15,363 nt of DNA from Prevotella sp. CAG:891. GTDB taxonomy: Bacteria; Bacteroidota; Bacteroidia; Bacteroidales; Bacteroidaceae. Made by a program: the position numbers and the translations under genes. The notes beneath the pieces were generated by a model. The model made no database searches, was not told the origin of the DNA, and saw only the letters and a program-made list of their open reading frames with translations. Shown here piece after piece: positions 6,228 through 13,575 of this stretch; position 1 is the stretch's first letter; each line of letters opens with the position of its first letter. Location of the stretch: assembly GCA_000437675.1 (NCBI GenBank), contig FR901810.1, positions 73,802-89,164 on the forward strand, given 5' to 3'.

Positions 6228-7745
6228 ATGAAGAAGAACTTTTTTCGCGTATTAGCCTTTTCAGCCCTCTTCGCTTTGGGCTTGAACACTGCAACGGCTC
6301 AAAGAAGCTATGAATGCCCTCCTTTGAATGCCGAGTATCAGACCATGGCCGATGAGGTTATCAACCTCAGCATGGAGGACCCCGATAAAGCCAACAAAAC
6401 CTTCATGAAGTTGGCTAAGAAAATCCGCAACAATAAGGAAGACCTTGTTGCTGTAGGTACTTATTTCCTTGAAAAGAACAACTATCCCGCAGCCAGCATG
6501 TGTGCTGACTACGTGTACAAGGCAGAGCCTACTTACATTCCCGGTTTGATGTTCTCTGGCGAAGTGTTCATGAAGGCTCAGAAGTGGGGACAGGCAGGTA
6601 TGCGTTTCGACGAAGTGCTTGCAATCGACCCCGCCAATGTTCCCGCTTTGAAGCGTAACGCTTTCGTTTACAAAAACGTAAACCCCCACGTGGCTATCGA
6701 AGCTCTTGAAAAAATCAAGGCTGCTGACCCCAGCTACTACGATGCTGACAAGGACCTCGGCGACATCTACTATAAGCTCAGCCAGTACGATGACGCTGTG
6801 AAAGCTTACGAAACTTACTACAAGGCTGCCCCCAAGGATGCTAACCTCGACATTCGTTCGTGCGAAAACTTCCTCCAGTCGCTCTATTCGCAGGCTAACT
6901 TTGCCCGTATCATTGAAGTGACTACTGAAGTGCTTCCCCTCGCGCCCAAAGATATGGTTATCCGCCGTATGGACTTCTTTGCCAAAGTAAACAAGATTGG
7001 CGAAGCAATGGACTACGATGCAGCTATCAAAACGGCTGAAGAAGCTTCGGCTTACCTCAGCGATCCTGAATACGCTGACAGCAACTACATTTCGGTAGAC
7101 TACGAATATGCCGCTGCTTTGGCTAAGGAAAAGCAGGATTTCCCCGCTGCTATCACGGCTTACGAAAAAGCTTTGGCTAAGGACCCCTCTAAGCTCAACA
7201 ACTACAAGGAGTTGGCTAAACTTTATAGCCGCGACGGTAAGGGCGAACAAGCCATCGCTACTTACAAAAACTATATGGAAAAGAAGGGCGACAAGGTTGA
7301 CATTACCGACTACTTCGGTTTGGGTATGGAATACCTCAAGGTGAGCCGTATTGAACAGGATCCCACCAAGAAGGCTGAACTCATCGCTGCCGGTGATGCT
7401 GCTTTCAACAAGGTGCTCGAACAGGAGCCTACTTACTACAAGGCTGTGATGCAGCAGGCTGCTCTTCACATTGTTGACCCCAAGGCGGCTGAGGACGAAC
7501 CTAAGGCTCTCTACGAAAAGGCACTCGGCATGATGCCTGCTACCGGCGATGGTAAGTCGAGCGAAGAGGATGTACTTGCTGCTAATCCCTTCCGTCACCT
7601 CGCTGCTCAGTATCTTGCTTTCTACTACTCACAGAAGGAGGATTTTGATACCTGCCGTAAGTATGTTGACATGATGCTTCAGGCTGATCCTGAAAGTGCA
7701 AATGCCAAGACTTTCGACGAAGCACTTAAGAGCATGGGTAAGTAA
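6228..7745 (+). CDS. Secreted tetratricopeptide-repeat protein
   Basis: The product has 505 residues and a clear signal peptide, MKKNFFRVLAFSALFALGLNTATAQ (residues 1-25), so it is expected in the periplasm. The rest is nearly all helical TPR units of about 34 residues, seen as repeats such as GDIYYKLSQYDDAVKAYETYYKAAPKD (about 178-204), YEYAAALAKEKQDFPAAITAYEKALAKDP and YKELAKLYSRDGKGEQAIATYKNYMEKKGD. TPR arrays bind partner proteins and have no catalytic role of their own. The ATG at 6228 is fixed by the signal peptide. The gene has its own promoter and terminator but follows the Ton operon and the PstS-like gene in the same direction. From recall, similar neighbourhoods occur in other Bacteroidales, hinting at a link with TonB-driven envelope traffic. 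The partner is unknown. Confidence 0.9.
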   Translation: MKKNFFRVLAFSALFALGLNTATAQRSYECPPLNAEYQTMADEVINLSMEDPDKANKTFMKLAKKIRNNKEDLVAVGTYFLEKNNYPAASMCADYVYKAEPTYIPGLMFSGEVFMKAQKWGQAGMRFDEVLAIDPANVPALKRNAFVYKNVNPHVAIEALEKIKAADPSYYDADKDLGDIYYKLSQYDDAVKAYETYYKAAPKDANLDIRSCENFLQSLYSQANFARIIEVTTEVLPLAPKDMVIRRMDFFAKVNKIGEAMDYDAAIKTAEEASAYLSDPEYADSNYISVDYEYAAALAKEKQDFPAAITAYEKALAKDPSKLNNYKELAKLYSRDGKGEQAIATYKNYMEKKGDKVDITDYFGLGMEYLKVSRIEQDPTKKAELIAAGDAAFNKVLEQEPTYYKAVMQQAALHIVDPKAAEDEPKALYEKALGMMPATGDGKSSEEDVLAANPFRHLAAQYLAFYYSQKEDFDTCRKYVDMMLQADPESANAKTFDEALKSMGK

Positions 7746-7780
7746 TCCATAATCTCTGTTGGAAAATAGCTAAACATAAC

Positions 7781-7820
7781 GCTCCTGTGATTCCGCTGGT
7801 GAATTGCAGGAGCTTTTTTT
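7781..7820 (+). terminator. Intrinsic terminator of the secreted TPR gene
   Basis: GCTCCTG (7781-7787) pairs with CAGGAGC (7807-7813). The stem continues inward as TGATTC/GAATTG with two G-T pairs to a 7-base loop (7794-7800), and seven T follow (7814-7820). It lies 36 bases after the stop codon. Confidence 0.93.
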
Positions 7821-7886
7821 ACCTTACTGCAAGAGTGGTTCACTGTGAGTGTGGCAAAGACTCGGTAGAAATTGTGGCCCAGACGC

Positions 7887-7961
7887 AAAAGCGTGTGGTA
7901 AAACTCAACAATGCCTGTCTGAAACACATTCGCGTGGTTGAGTTTTACTCTCCGCTTTTTT
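7887..7961 (+). terminator. Second terminator-like hairpin
   Basis: An outer stem AAAAGCG (7887-7893) pairs with CGCTTTT (7953-7959). After a 3-by-3 internal loop an inner stem follows, a perfect 11-bp repeat TAAAACTCAAC (7899-7909) with GTTGAGTTTTA (7937-7947) plus flanking pairs. Six T (7956-7961) run through its right edge. It is a large, stable structure with a 27-base loop. It may be a back-up terminator of the TPR gene or the end of a small RNA starting after 7820, though no promoter is seen for one. Confidence 0.6.
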
Positions 7962-8042
7962 GTTAGAAGATTGATAGAACTGTGACAAATGTGCAAAAAG
8001 GTATAGATAATACAACATTTTAAATAGAAAAAGCATGAAAAT

Positions 8043-8073
8043 TTTGCAGTTCTTTCAAAAACGTATAACTTTG
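8043..8073 (+). promoter_or_regulatory. Distal promoter of the GH109-type gene
   Basis: TTTG (8043-8046), a 19-base spacer and TAACTTTG (8066-8073) form a full match to the Bacteroidota promoter consensus. A start near 8078 would give a leader of about 235 nt containing the 11-bp repeat array. Confidence 0.75.
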
Positions 8074-8204
8074 CATGAGGAAAAAGTAGTTACAGCAGAG
8101 GGGTAAATCTCAGGATATGTTTTTATAGAACCCCCTATTGCAATAAACTTTTAAGTACAGTTTTTTATCCCCTGATAATCAGTATAATATACACAGTATT
8201 TTCA

Positions 8205-8248
8205 CATGGATTTTTCATGGATTCTTCATGGACTTTTCATGGATTTTC
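8205..8248. repeat. Four-copy 11-bp tandem array, CATGGATTTTT type
   Basis: Units CATGGATTTTT, CATGGATTCTT, CATGGACTTTT and CATGGATTTTC run head to tail from 8205 to 8248. Each carries an invariant CATGGA plus a T-rich half. The 11-bp period is close to one DNA helical turn, so the units face the same side of the helix. The array ends 16 bases before a TACATTTG -7 element, so the last unit overlaps the expected -33 position. An activator or repressor docking array is the favoured reading; an RNA leader role is the alternative. Confidence 0.9.
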
Positions 8249-8264
8249 AGGTATTAGGAATTGG

Positions 8265-8272
8265 TACATTTG
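8265..8272 (+). promoter_or_regulatory. Proximal -7 element of the GH109-type gene
   Basis: TACATTTG matches TAnnTTTG. No good TTTG stands 19-21 bases upstream; that place is taken by the end of the 11-bp array, which would suit an activator-dependent promoter. A start near 8278 gives a leader of about 37 nt. Confidence 0.5.
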
Positions 8273-8314
8273 CTTTCCCGTAAATTCATACATCTAACTC
8301 AAATACGCTATTTT

Positions 8315-9973
8315 ATGAAATTGGTAAAATGTTTTGCCTTTGCATTTGCAGCCATGCTCACTTTGGGCACCAGCATTGCAAACGCTCAGTCTTTGTCGCC
8401 CACGACTAAGTGGCATTGGGACAAAGGTACGATTGTAGTTGACACCCCCGAACGTCCTGCTGGACAGCAAGATGTGCTGAACCTCACCGCTCCGAAAATT
8501 CAGAATGTTCGTGTAGCTTTCGTAGGTTTGGGTATGCGTGGCCCCGGCGCCGTTGAGCGTTTCTGCCACATTCCCGGTGTGCAAATCGTAGCACTTTGCG
8601 ACTACGTTCCCGAACGTGCCGAAGCTTGCCAAAAGTACTTGCAGAAAGCCGGTTTGGCTCCTGCTGCTATCTACTCAGGCGAAAAGGGTTATGAAGAACT
8701 CTGCAAGCGCAGCGACATTGACCTTGTTTATGTAGCTACCGACTGGGATCACCACGTACCCGTGGCTAAGTGCGCCCTTGAAAATGGCAAGCACACTGCT
8801 ATCGAAGTACCTTCTGCTATGAACTTGCAGGAGTGCTGGGACCTCATCAACCTTTCTGAAAAGAACCGCAAGCACTGTATGATTCTTGAAAACTGCTGCT
8901 ACGACTGGTTCGAAATGAATACCCTCAACATGGCACAGCACGGTGTGTTCGGTGAAGTAATCCGCGCACAGGGTGCTTACATCCACAACCTCGACGACTT
9001 CTGGGATTACTACTGGAAGAACCCCAATGGTTCTGACCCCGGTAAACTCGGCTGGCGTATGAAGTACAACATGGAAAACCGTGGTGACGTTTACGCTACC
9101 CACGGCCTTGGCCCCGTTGCTCAGGCTCTCGACATTCACCGTGGTGACCGCATGACTACGCTCGTAGCCATGGATACCAAGAGCTTCCACGGCAAGGAAT
9201 ATGTAGAAAAGAAAACCGGCAAGGAGTGCAAGGAATTCCGCAATGGTGACCACACCACGACGCTTATCCGTACCGCTAACGGTAAGGTAATCGAAATCCA
9301 GCACAACGTAATGACTCCCCAGCCCTACAACCGTTTGTATCAGCTCACCGGTACCAAGGGTTTTGCCAACAAGTATCCTACCGAAGGTTACGCTGTAGAC
9401 GCTAAGCAGCTCGCTGCTACCGGTCACCAGCCTAAGGTAGACAACCTCAGCTCTCACGGCTTTATGCCCGATGCTGAAAAGCAGGCTCTCGAAGCTCAGT
9501 ACCAGCACCCCATCCTGAAGAAGTACGGTGCCATGGCTAAGGAAGTAGGTGGTCACGGTGGTATGGACTTCATCATGGATGCCCGTATGGTTTACTGCTT
9601 GCAGAACGGTCTTCCCCTCGATATGGACGTATACGACTTGGCAGAATGGTGCTCTTTGGCAGAACTCGGTGCCCTTTCAATGGACAACAACTGCGCTTCA
9701 GTTGCATTCCCCGACTTTACTCGTGGCAACTGGAACAAGGTAAAGGGTTACAAGCACGCTTACGCTCCCGAAGCTGAAGAAAAGGCTGTTGAAGAAGCTG
9801 CTAAGGCTTTCACTGCTGCTCAGAAGGAAGCTACTGCTAAGCAGAACCTCTGGTCGCTCTACGACGCTGTAAAGCAGGCTAAGGATGCTAAGGCTAAGGC
9901 TAAGGCTCAGAAGGCTTACGACAAGGCTGCTGCTAAGGCAAATGCTGCTGTTGCTAAGGCTTTGAAGAAGTAA
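8315..9973 (+). CDS. Secreted GH109-type Gfo/Idh/MocA-family protein
   Basis: Predicted NAD-dependent glycosidase of family GH109 (alpha-N-acetylgalactosaminidase type) within the Gfo/Idh/MocA fold; these enzymes split glycosides through a transient oxidation by tightly bound NAD+. The 552-residue product starts at the ATG at 8315, which gives the signal peptide MKLVKCFAFAFAAMLTLGTS, cut after about ANAQ. A longer frame from TTG at 8261 would run through the promoter. The Rossmann motif GLGMRG is at 71-76, EVPSAM (in place of the usual EKP) at 164-169, THGLGP with His263 at 262-267, and GGHGGMDF at 412-419; the last two are typical of GH109. LPLDMDVYDLAEWC also fits. The catalytic core ends near FTRGNWNKVKGY. 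From Pro485 onward a 68-residue Lys/Ala-rich helical tail follows, not expected in the family. Substrate specificity cannot be read from sequence. Transcribed alone, with terminator at 9992-10030. Confidence 0.88.
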   Translation: MKLVKCFAFAFAAMLTLGTSIANAQSLSPTTKWHWDKGTIVVDTPERPAGQQDVLNLTAPKIQNVRVAFVGLGMRGPGAVERFCHIPGVQIVALCDYVPERAEACQKYLQKAGLAPAAIYSGEKGYEELCKRSDIDLVYVATDWDHHVPVAKCALENGKHTAIEVPSAMNLQECWDLINLSEKNRKHCMILENCCYDWFEMNTLNMAQHGVFGEVIRAQGAYIHNLDDFWDYYWKNPNGSDPGKLGWRMKYNMENRGDVYATHGLGPVAQALDIHRGDRMTTLVAMDTKSFHGKEYVEKKTGKECKEFRNGDHTTTLIRTANGKVIEIQHNVMTPQPYNRLYQLTGTKGFANKYPTEGYAVDAKQLAATGHQPKVDNLSSHGFMPDAEKQALEAQYQHPILKKYGAMAKEVGGHGGMDFIMDARMVYCLQNGLPLDMDVYDLAEWCSLAELGALSMDNNCASVAFPDFTRGNWNKVKGYKHAYAPEAEEKAVEEAAKAFTAAQKEATAKQNLWSLYDAVKQAKDAKAKAKAQKAYDKAAAKANAAVAKALKK

Positions 9974-9991
9974 TTATTAGCTTAATCATAT

Positions 9992-10030
9992 AAAAAAGGC
10001 TCACACTTATTTGCAGTGTGAGCCTTTTTT
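9992..10030. terminator. Bidirectional terminator after the GH109-type gene
   Basis: Perfect 16-bp inverted repeat AAAAAAGGCTCACACT (9992-10007) and its complement (10015-10030) with a 7-base loop. It ends in six T on both strands, and begins 18 bases after the stop. Confidence 0.95.
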
Positions 10031-10242
10031 CATAGGCTTTTTTCTAAGGGGAGCAATGTGTGTGGCAATTCCGTTATGTGCTAGGTCAATTATCAGAAAT
10101 GCCCAACTAAATACAAGCTAATATTGTATGCGCTTTCCTATAATTATTTTCATATATAAGCCCCAGAAACTACTAAATGGCGGTTACAACTTTATATAAC
10201 AGAGTGAGAAATATATTTTAAAGTACTATTGAGTATAAACGC

Positions 10243-10282
10243 AAAGATGCCGAAGCATGATTCTGTGCTTCGGCATCTTTTT
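10243..10282. terminator. Terminator at the 3' end of pflB
   Basis: Perfect 15-bp inverted repeat AAAGATGCCGAAGCA (10243-10257) and its complement (10266-10280) with an 8-base loop. It lies 25 bases after the pflB stop on the minus strand. The T-run is three bases on the minus strand and five on the plus strand, so it can serve both directions. Confidence 0.88.
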
Positions 10283-10306
10283 AGTTATTTATAAGGTCTG
10301 TATGTA

Positions 10307-12523
10307 TTACATACGTTCGTGGAACGAGCGTGAAATAACTTCGAGCTGGTGTTCGCGTGAGAGCTTCACGAAGTTCACAGCGTAACCGCTGACACGGATA
10401 GTAAGCTGCGGGTACTTTTCGGGATGCTCCATAGCGTCCTCAAGCATTTCGCGGTTCAGCACGTTCACGTTCAGGTGGTGTGCACCCTTCGTGAAGTAAC
10501 CGTCCATCATCGTTACGAGGTTTTCAACACGTTCTTCAGGCGTAGGACCGAGGCTCTTCGGCACGATGCTGAAGGTGTTAGAAATACCATCCTGAGAGTC
10601 GCGGTAGCGCAGTTTGGCAACAGAAGCCAAAGAAGCTACAGCACCGCTCTTATCGCGTCCGTGCATGGGGTTAGCACCCGGAGCGAAAGCAACACCAGCC
10701 TCACGGCCGTCGGGCGTAGCACCCGTCTTCTTACCATACATCACGTTCGAAGTGATGGTGAGGAGTGAAAGCGTAGGACGTGCATTCTTGTAAACGGGCA
10801 ATTTCTTCAGTTCTTCGCTAAAGAAGTAAACCAAGTCAACACCAAGGTGGTCAACACGGTCATCGTTGTTACCGAAGCAGGGGAATTCACCCTGAATGTC
10901 GAAGCTTTCGGTCAAGCCGATTTCGTTACGCTTAGCAGTAACCTGAGCATACTTGATAGCAGAGAGTGAGTCGATAGCAATAGACAAACCGGCAGCACCG
11001 TAAGCCAAGTTGATGCGCGGGTCAGTATCGATGAAGGCCATCTGAGCCTTTTCGTAGTAATACTTATCGTGCATGTAGTGGATGATGTTCATTGCATCGT
11101 TGTAAACGCGAGCAATCTGCGTGAGCACCATCTTGTAGTTCTTCATTACCTCTTCGAAGTTCAACTTGTCAGAAGTCAATACGGGGACACCTTCAACCAT
11201 GACCGTACCCGTCTTTTCGCAGCGACCACCGTTGATGGCGAGCAAGAGTGCCTTAGCCAAGTTGCAGCGAGCACCGAAGAACTGAATCTGGCGGCCGATA
11301 TCCTGGTAAGATACGCAGCAAGCAATTCCGTAGTCGTCAGAACCACGTACTTCGCGCATGAGGGTATCGTTTTCGTACTGGATTGACGAAGTGTCAACGC
11401 TAACTTGTGCGCAGAACTTCTTGAAACCTTCGGGCAACTCGGGGCTCCAGAGCACGGTGAGGTTGGGCTCGGGTGAGGGACCGAGGTTGTAAAGCGTTTG
11501 GAGGAAACGGAATGAAGTCTTCGTTACCTTCGTGCGGCCATCGTTGAAGCGGCCACCGATAGATTCGGTTACCCAAGTGGGGTCGCCAGCAAAGATTTCG
11601 TTGTAAGAATCCATACGCAAGTGGCGAACCATACGCAACTTCATTACGAATTGGTCAACGAGTTCCTGAGCGAAGGTTTCGTCGATGAGGTTGTGCTTCA
11701 AGTCGTGTTCGATGTAGATATCGAGGAACGACGAAACGTTACCGAGCGACATAGCAGCACCGTCCTGTTCCTTAACGGCAGCGAGGTAAGCCATGTAAAC
11801 CCACTGAACAGCCTCCTGAGCGTTCTGAGCCGGACGAGAGAGTTCAAGGCCATAGTATTCGCCCATGATCTTCATTTCGTTCAGCGCCTTGATTTGCTCA
11901 GCCACTTCTTCGCGCAGACGGATTTGCGATTCAGTCATCGGGCTGGTCAAACCTTTGAGGTCAGCCTTCTTAGCTTCGATGATGCGGTCCAAACCGTAGA
12001 GTGCCAAACGGCGGTAGTCACCGATGATACGTCCACGAGCGTAGTTATCGGGCAAACCGGTGAGGAAGCCCAATGAACGGAAACGGCGGATTTCTTCAGT
12101 GTAAACGTCGAACACACCGTCGTTATGCGTTTTGCGGTAGTGCGTAAAGATGTCCTTTACCTTGGGGTTAACCTCGGTGCCCTGCTGTGCGCAAGCTTTT
12201 TCAACCACCTTGATACCACCAAAAGGTTTGATGGCACGGCGAAGCAGTTCATCGGTCTGCAAACCAACGATTAACTCGCTATCTTTGTCGATATAGCCGG
12301 CCTTGTGCGATGAAATGGTCGATACCGTGTTGGGGTCGTATGAGCGTACGCCACCATTGGCACGTTCTTCTTCCAGCGCTTGCAAGCAGATGTTCCAGAG
12401 CTTGCGGGTGCGGTCGGTCGGGCCGACGAGGAAGGAAGCATCGCCTTCATACGGGGTAATGTTGCAACGAACGAAGTCCGTTACGTTAATTTGCTCTTTC
12501 CAGGGTCCTTCGATAAAGTTCAT
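10307..12523 (-). CDS. pflB: Formate C-acetyltransferase (pyruvate formate-lyase)
   Basis: Cytoplasmic glycyl-radical enzyme that turns pyruvate and CoA into acetyl-CoA and formate during anaerobic fermentation. The 738-residue product is close to E. coli PflB (760). The catalytic Cys pair is Cys402-Cys403 in GIACCVSYQDIGRQIQFFGARCNLAKALL, and the radical-bearing Gly713 is in TIRVSGYAVNF near the C-terminus, so all key residues are present. This pattern and the GSDDYGIACC context separate it from glycerol dehydratases and choline lyases of the same superfamily. The ATG at 12523 gives MNFIEGPWKEQINVTDFVRCNITPYEGD, matching the usual start (compare E. coli 'WQNEVNVRDFIQKNYTPYEGD'). A consensus promoter, a palindrome and a leader hairpin lie upstream. 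The radical-SAM activase PflA needed for function is not adjacent and must be encoded elsewhere. Confidence 0.97.
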   Translation of the reverse strand: MNFIEGPWKEQINVTDFVRCNITPYEGDASFLVGPTDRTRKLWNICLQALEEERANGGVRSYDPNTVSTISSHKAGYIDKDSELIVGLQTDELLRRAIKPFGGIKVVEKACAQQGTEVNPKVKDIFTHYRKTHNDGVFDVYTEEIRRFRSLGFLTGLPDNYARGRIIGDYRRLALYGLDRIIEAKKADLKGLTSPMTESQIRLREEVAEQIKALNEMKIMGEYYGLELSRPAQNAQEAVQWVYMAYLAAVKEQDGAAMSLGNVSSFLDIYIEHDLKHNLIDETFAQELVDQFVMKLRMVRHLRMDSYNEIFAGDPTWVTESIGGRFNDGRTKVTKTSFRFLQTLYNLGPSPEPNLTVLWSPELPEGFKKFCAQVSVDTSSIQYENDTLMREVRGSDDYGIACCVSYQDIGRQIQFFGARCNLAKALLLAINGGRCEKTGTVMVEGVPVLTSDKLNFEEVMKNYKMVLTQIARVYNDAMNIIHYMHDKYYYEKAQMAFIDTDPRINLAYGAAGLSIAIDSLSAIKYAQVTAKRNEIGLTESFDIQGEFPCFGNNDDRVDHLGVDLVYFFSEELKKLPVYKNARPTLSLLTITSNVMYGKKTGATPDGREAGVAFAPGANPMHGRDKSGAVASLASVAKLRYRDSQDGISNTFSIVPKSLGPTPEERVENLVTMMDGYFTKGAHHLNVNVLNREMLEDAMEHPEKYPQLTIRVSGYAVNFVKLSREHQLEVISRSFHERM

Positions 12524-12558
12524 TGTAATGATAAGGATTAAGGATTAAGAATTGAAGT

Positions 12559-12610
12559 TACAAACACGCATCGGACTGCTTATAGCCATCGTCGTCGGTG
12601 AGTGTTTGTA
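12559..12610 (-). promoter_or_regulatory. Inverted repeat in the pflB leader
   Basis: Perfect 9-bp arms TACAAACAC (12559-12567) and GTGTTTGTA (12602-12610) with 34 bases between them, where a few more pairs are possible near 12569-12573 and 12596-12600. It would form a hairpin in the pflB mRNA about 35 nt before the start codon. A role in stability or translation is inferred. Confidence 0.45.
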
Positions 12611-12757
12611 TCTTGTTTATTTCATAATAGGATGCGAGGCAAAACGTGCTTTTCTGCGTTAGATATGACAAGATATTAAAGTGCAGAAAGTAACAGACTT
12701 GTCAAAAAAGCGTTAATCGAATTGGTTCTGTTTGCTTGTTTTGCTGCTTTACAAGTG

Positions 12758-12788
12758 CAAAAATAGGTATTTATTACGGATTGAGCAA
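12758..12788 (-). promoter_or_regulatory. pflB promoter
   Basis: On the minus strand, TTG (12788-12786), a 20-base spacer and TATTTTTG (12765-12758) match the Bacteroidota consensus TTTG/TAnnTTTG. Transcription would start near 12753, giving a leader of about 230 nt. Confidence 0.7.
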
Positions 12789-12815
12789 CATTCTAAGAAA
12801 TTATTATTAACCCTT

Positions 12816-12830
12816 TTGTAATTATTACAA
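12816..12830. promoter_or_regulatory. FNR/CRP-like palindrome upstream of the pflB promoter
   Basis: TTGTAATTATTACAA has perfect 7-base arms around a central T. Its centre lies about 70 bases upstream of the predicted pflB start, a class I activator position. The TTGnnn...nnnCAA form resembles sites of the CRP/FNR family, which often control anaerobic fermentation genes. The palindrome is seen; the regulator is inferred. Confidence 0.5.
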
Positions 12831-12926
12831 TTCTTGCTTTGTCGACTTGTCATATTCGTACGCTTTGCCCACATTTTAGCAGACTGTGCAATTTTAAAGC
12901 CACCAATCTACAATACTTTGTGTACT

Positions 12927-12978
12927 AAAAAAACAGCTGCAAGCGCCCGTATGTGGGTTAGCTTACAGCTGTTTTTTT
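12927..12978. terminator. Bidirectional terminator after the DUF4878-type gene
   Basis: AAAAAAACAGCTG (12927-12939) pairs perfectly with CAGCTGTTTTTTT (12966-12978). Inner pairs AAGC/GCTT and CCC/GGG close the stem to a 6-base loop. On the minus strand it ends the small lipoprotein gene (stop at 13039) and insulates pflB. Confidence 0.92.
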
Positions 12979-13038
12979 GAGTTTAAATGTCGGAAAGTAT
13001 TACGGAGCGTTGGGGGATTAGGTTTTAGACCCTATGGT

Positions 13039-13440
13039 CTACTTGCCAATGTAGATGCGCCACTTACCCTCTTTATCCTTTTTTAGGTTGATGGAGTCAA
13101 CGTCTTGTTCGCCGTTGTTAAACACGAGTTTCATTCTCACCAACGCCTCTTTGCCGTCCTCCGATATTTCTTCGGTCACCACTTCGTACGATTTGATGCC
13201 CTCTTTCTTTTCGTAGGTAGCCTCCGCTTTGCTTTTTAGCATATCCTCGAATTGTTTTTTCTCTTCTGCACTCGGCACTTTGTCATCATCGTAGTACATC
13301 AAGTCGATGTAGCCGGCATAGTCTTTTTTCTGGATACATTCTACTGCCTGTTCGGCAACTCCGCCCGGCGTGTTGCTGTTGCAGGCCGAAAGGATGAACA
13401 AACCCATGACAAGGGTGAACAATGCAATAATTTTTTTCAT
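13039..13440 (-). CDS. Small DUF4878-type lipoprotein
   Basis: The product has 133 residues from the ATG at 13440; the frame extends further upstream but that adds 17 residues that spoil the signal. MKKIIALFTLVMGLFILSAC is a textbook lipoprotein signal, with Cys20 lipidated and NSNTPGG after it. The mature part (PGGVAEQAVECIQKKDYAGYIDLMYYDD ... GKEALVRMKLVFNNGEQDVDSINLKKDKEGKWRIYIGK) has the pattern of DUF4878 proteins: an N-terminal helix with a 'kkDy' turn, then beta strands ending in 'GKWri'. DUF4878 is considered NTF2-like in fold, and its function is unknown. It is preceded on the same strand by the YiiX-like lipoprotein gene (135-base gap) and ended by a strong terminator. No consensus promoter is evident in the gap, so it could be read through from that gene. 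Confidence 0.85.
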   Translation of the reverse strand: MKKIIALFTLVMGLFILSACNSNTPGGVAEQAVECIQKKDYAGYIDLMYYDDDKVPSAEEKKQFEDMLKSKAEATYEKKEGIKSYEVVTEEISEDGKEALVRMKLVFNNGEQDVDSINLKKDKEGKWRIYIGK

Positions 13441-13516
13441 GGTGATTGTAGCTATAAATGAATAATGTGAATTTGTTCTATGAAGTGGCATACTTGGAAC
13501 AATCGGAAGGTTTAGG

Positions 13517-13541
13517 AATCGTGAGGAACAGAAATCGTGAG
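13517..13541. repeat. Short direct repeat AATCGTGAG
   Basis: AATCGTGAG occurs at 13517-13525 and 13533-13541, a 16-base period, in the gap between the two minus-strand lipoprotein genes. It may be an operator pair or chance; nothing else in the gap helps decide. Confidence 0.35.
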
Positions 13542-13575
13542 AGACCGTAATGGGGGAGGCTGAGTAAAGGGAAAG

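Larger units (their letters stand above)
7746..8314. other. Structured regulatory region before the GH109-type gene
   Basis: This 569-base gap holds two successive terminator-like hairpins (7781-7820 and 7887-7961), a consensus promoter (8043-8073), an 11-bp repeat array (8205-8248) and a second -7 element (8265-8272). Between the promoters, a GGGGT run (8100-8104) could pair with ACCCC (8130-8134) or with ATCCCC (8167-8172) in mutually exclusive ways; this may be chance. No credible open reading frame was found. Confidence 0.6.
9974..10306. other. Convergent intergenic region, GH109-type gene and pflB
   Basis: The 333 bases are bounded by two hairpin terminators (9992-10030 and 10243-10282). 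The roughly 210 bases between them are AT-rich and contain no open frame, promoter consensus or repeat that I can support. No pflA lies here. Confidence 0.7.
12524..13038. other. pflB upstream region
   Basis: These 515 bases hold, in minus-strand order, the terminator of the small lipoprotein gene (12927-12978), a palindrome (12816-12830), the pflB promoter (12758-12788) and a leader of about 230 nt with an inverted repeat (12559-12610). AAGGATTA is repeated just before the start (12532-12548). No open frame is credible. Confidence 0.65.

Noticed and set aside
6125..6313. Plus-strand open frame in the TPR gene leader
   Set aside because: It starts at TTG inside the leader stem-loop and overlaps the true start in another frame.
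6261..7598. Minus-strand open frame of 445 codons
   Set aside because: It is antisense to the secreted TPR gene, which has a signal peptide, promoter and terminator; no family features are seen in the reverse product.
7679..7996. Minus-strand open frame of 105 codons
   Set aside because: It starts at TTG and runs through two terminator hairpins and the end of the TPR gene; it has no promoter.
8172..8182. Palindrome CTGATAATCAG before the 11-bp array
   Set aside because: Arms are only 5 bases in AT-rich DNA; likely chance, though a weak operator cannot be excluded.
8675..9556. Minus-strand open frame of 293 codons
   Set aside because: It is a shadow of the GH109-type gene, which has clear motifs on the plus strand.
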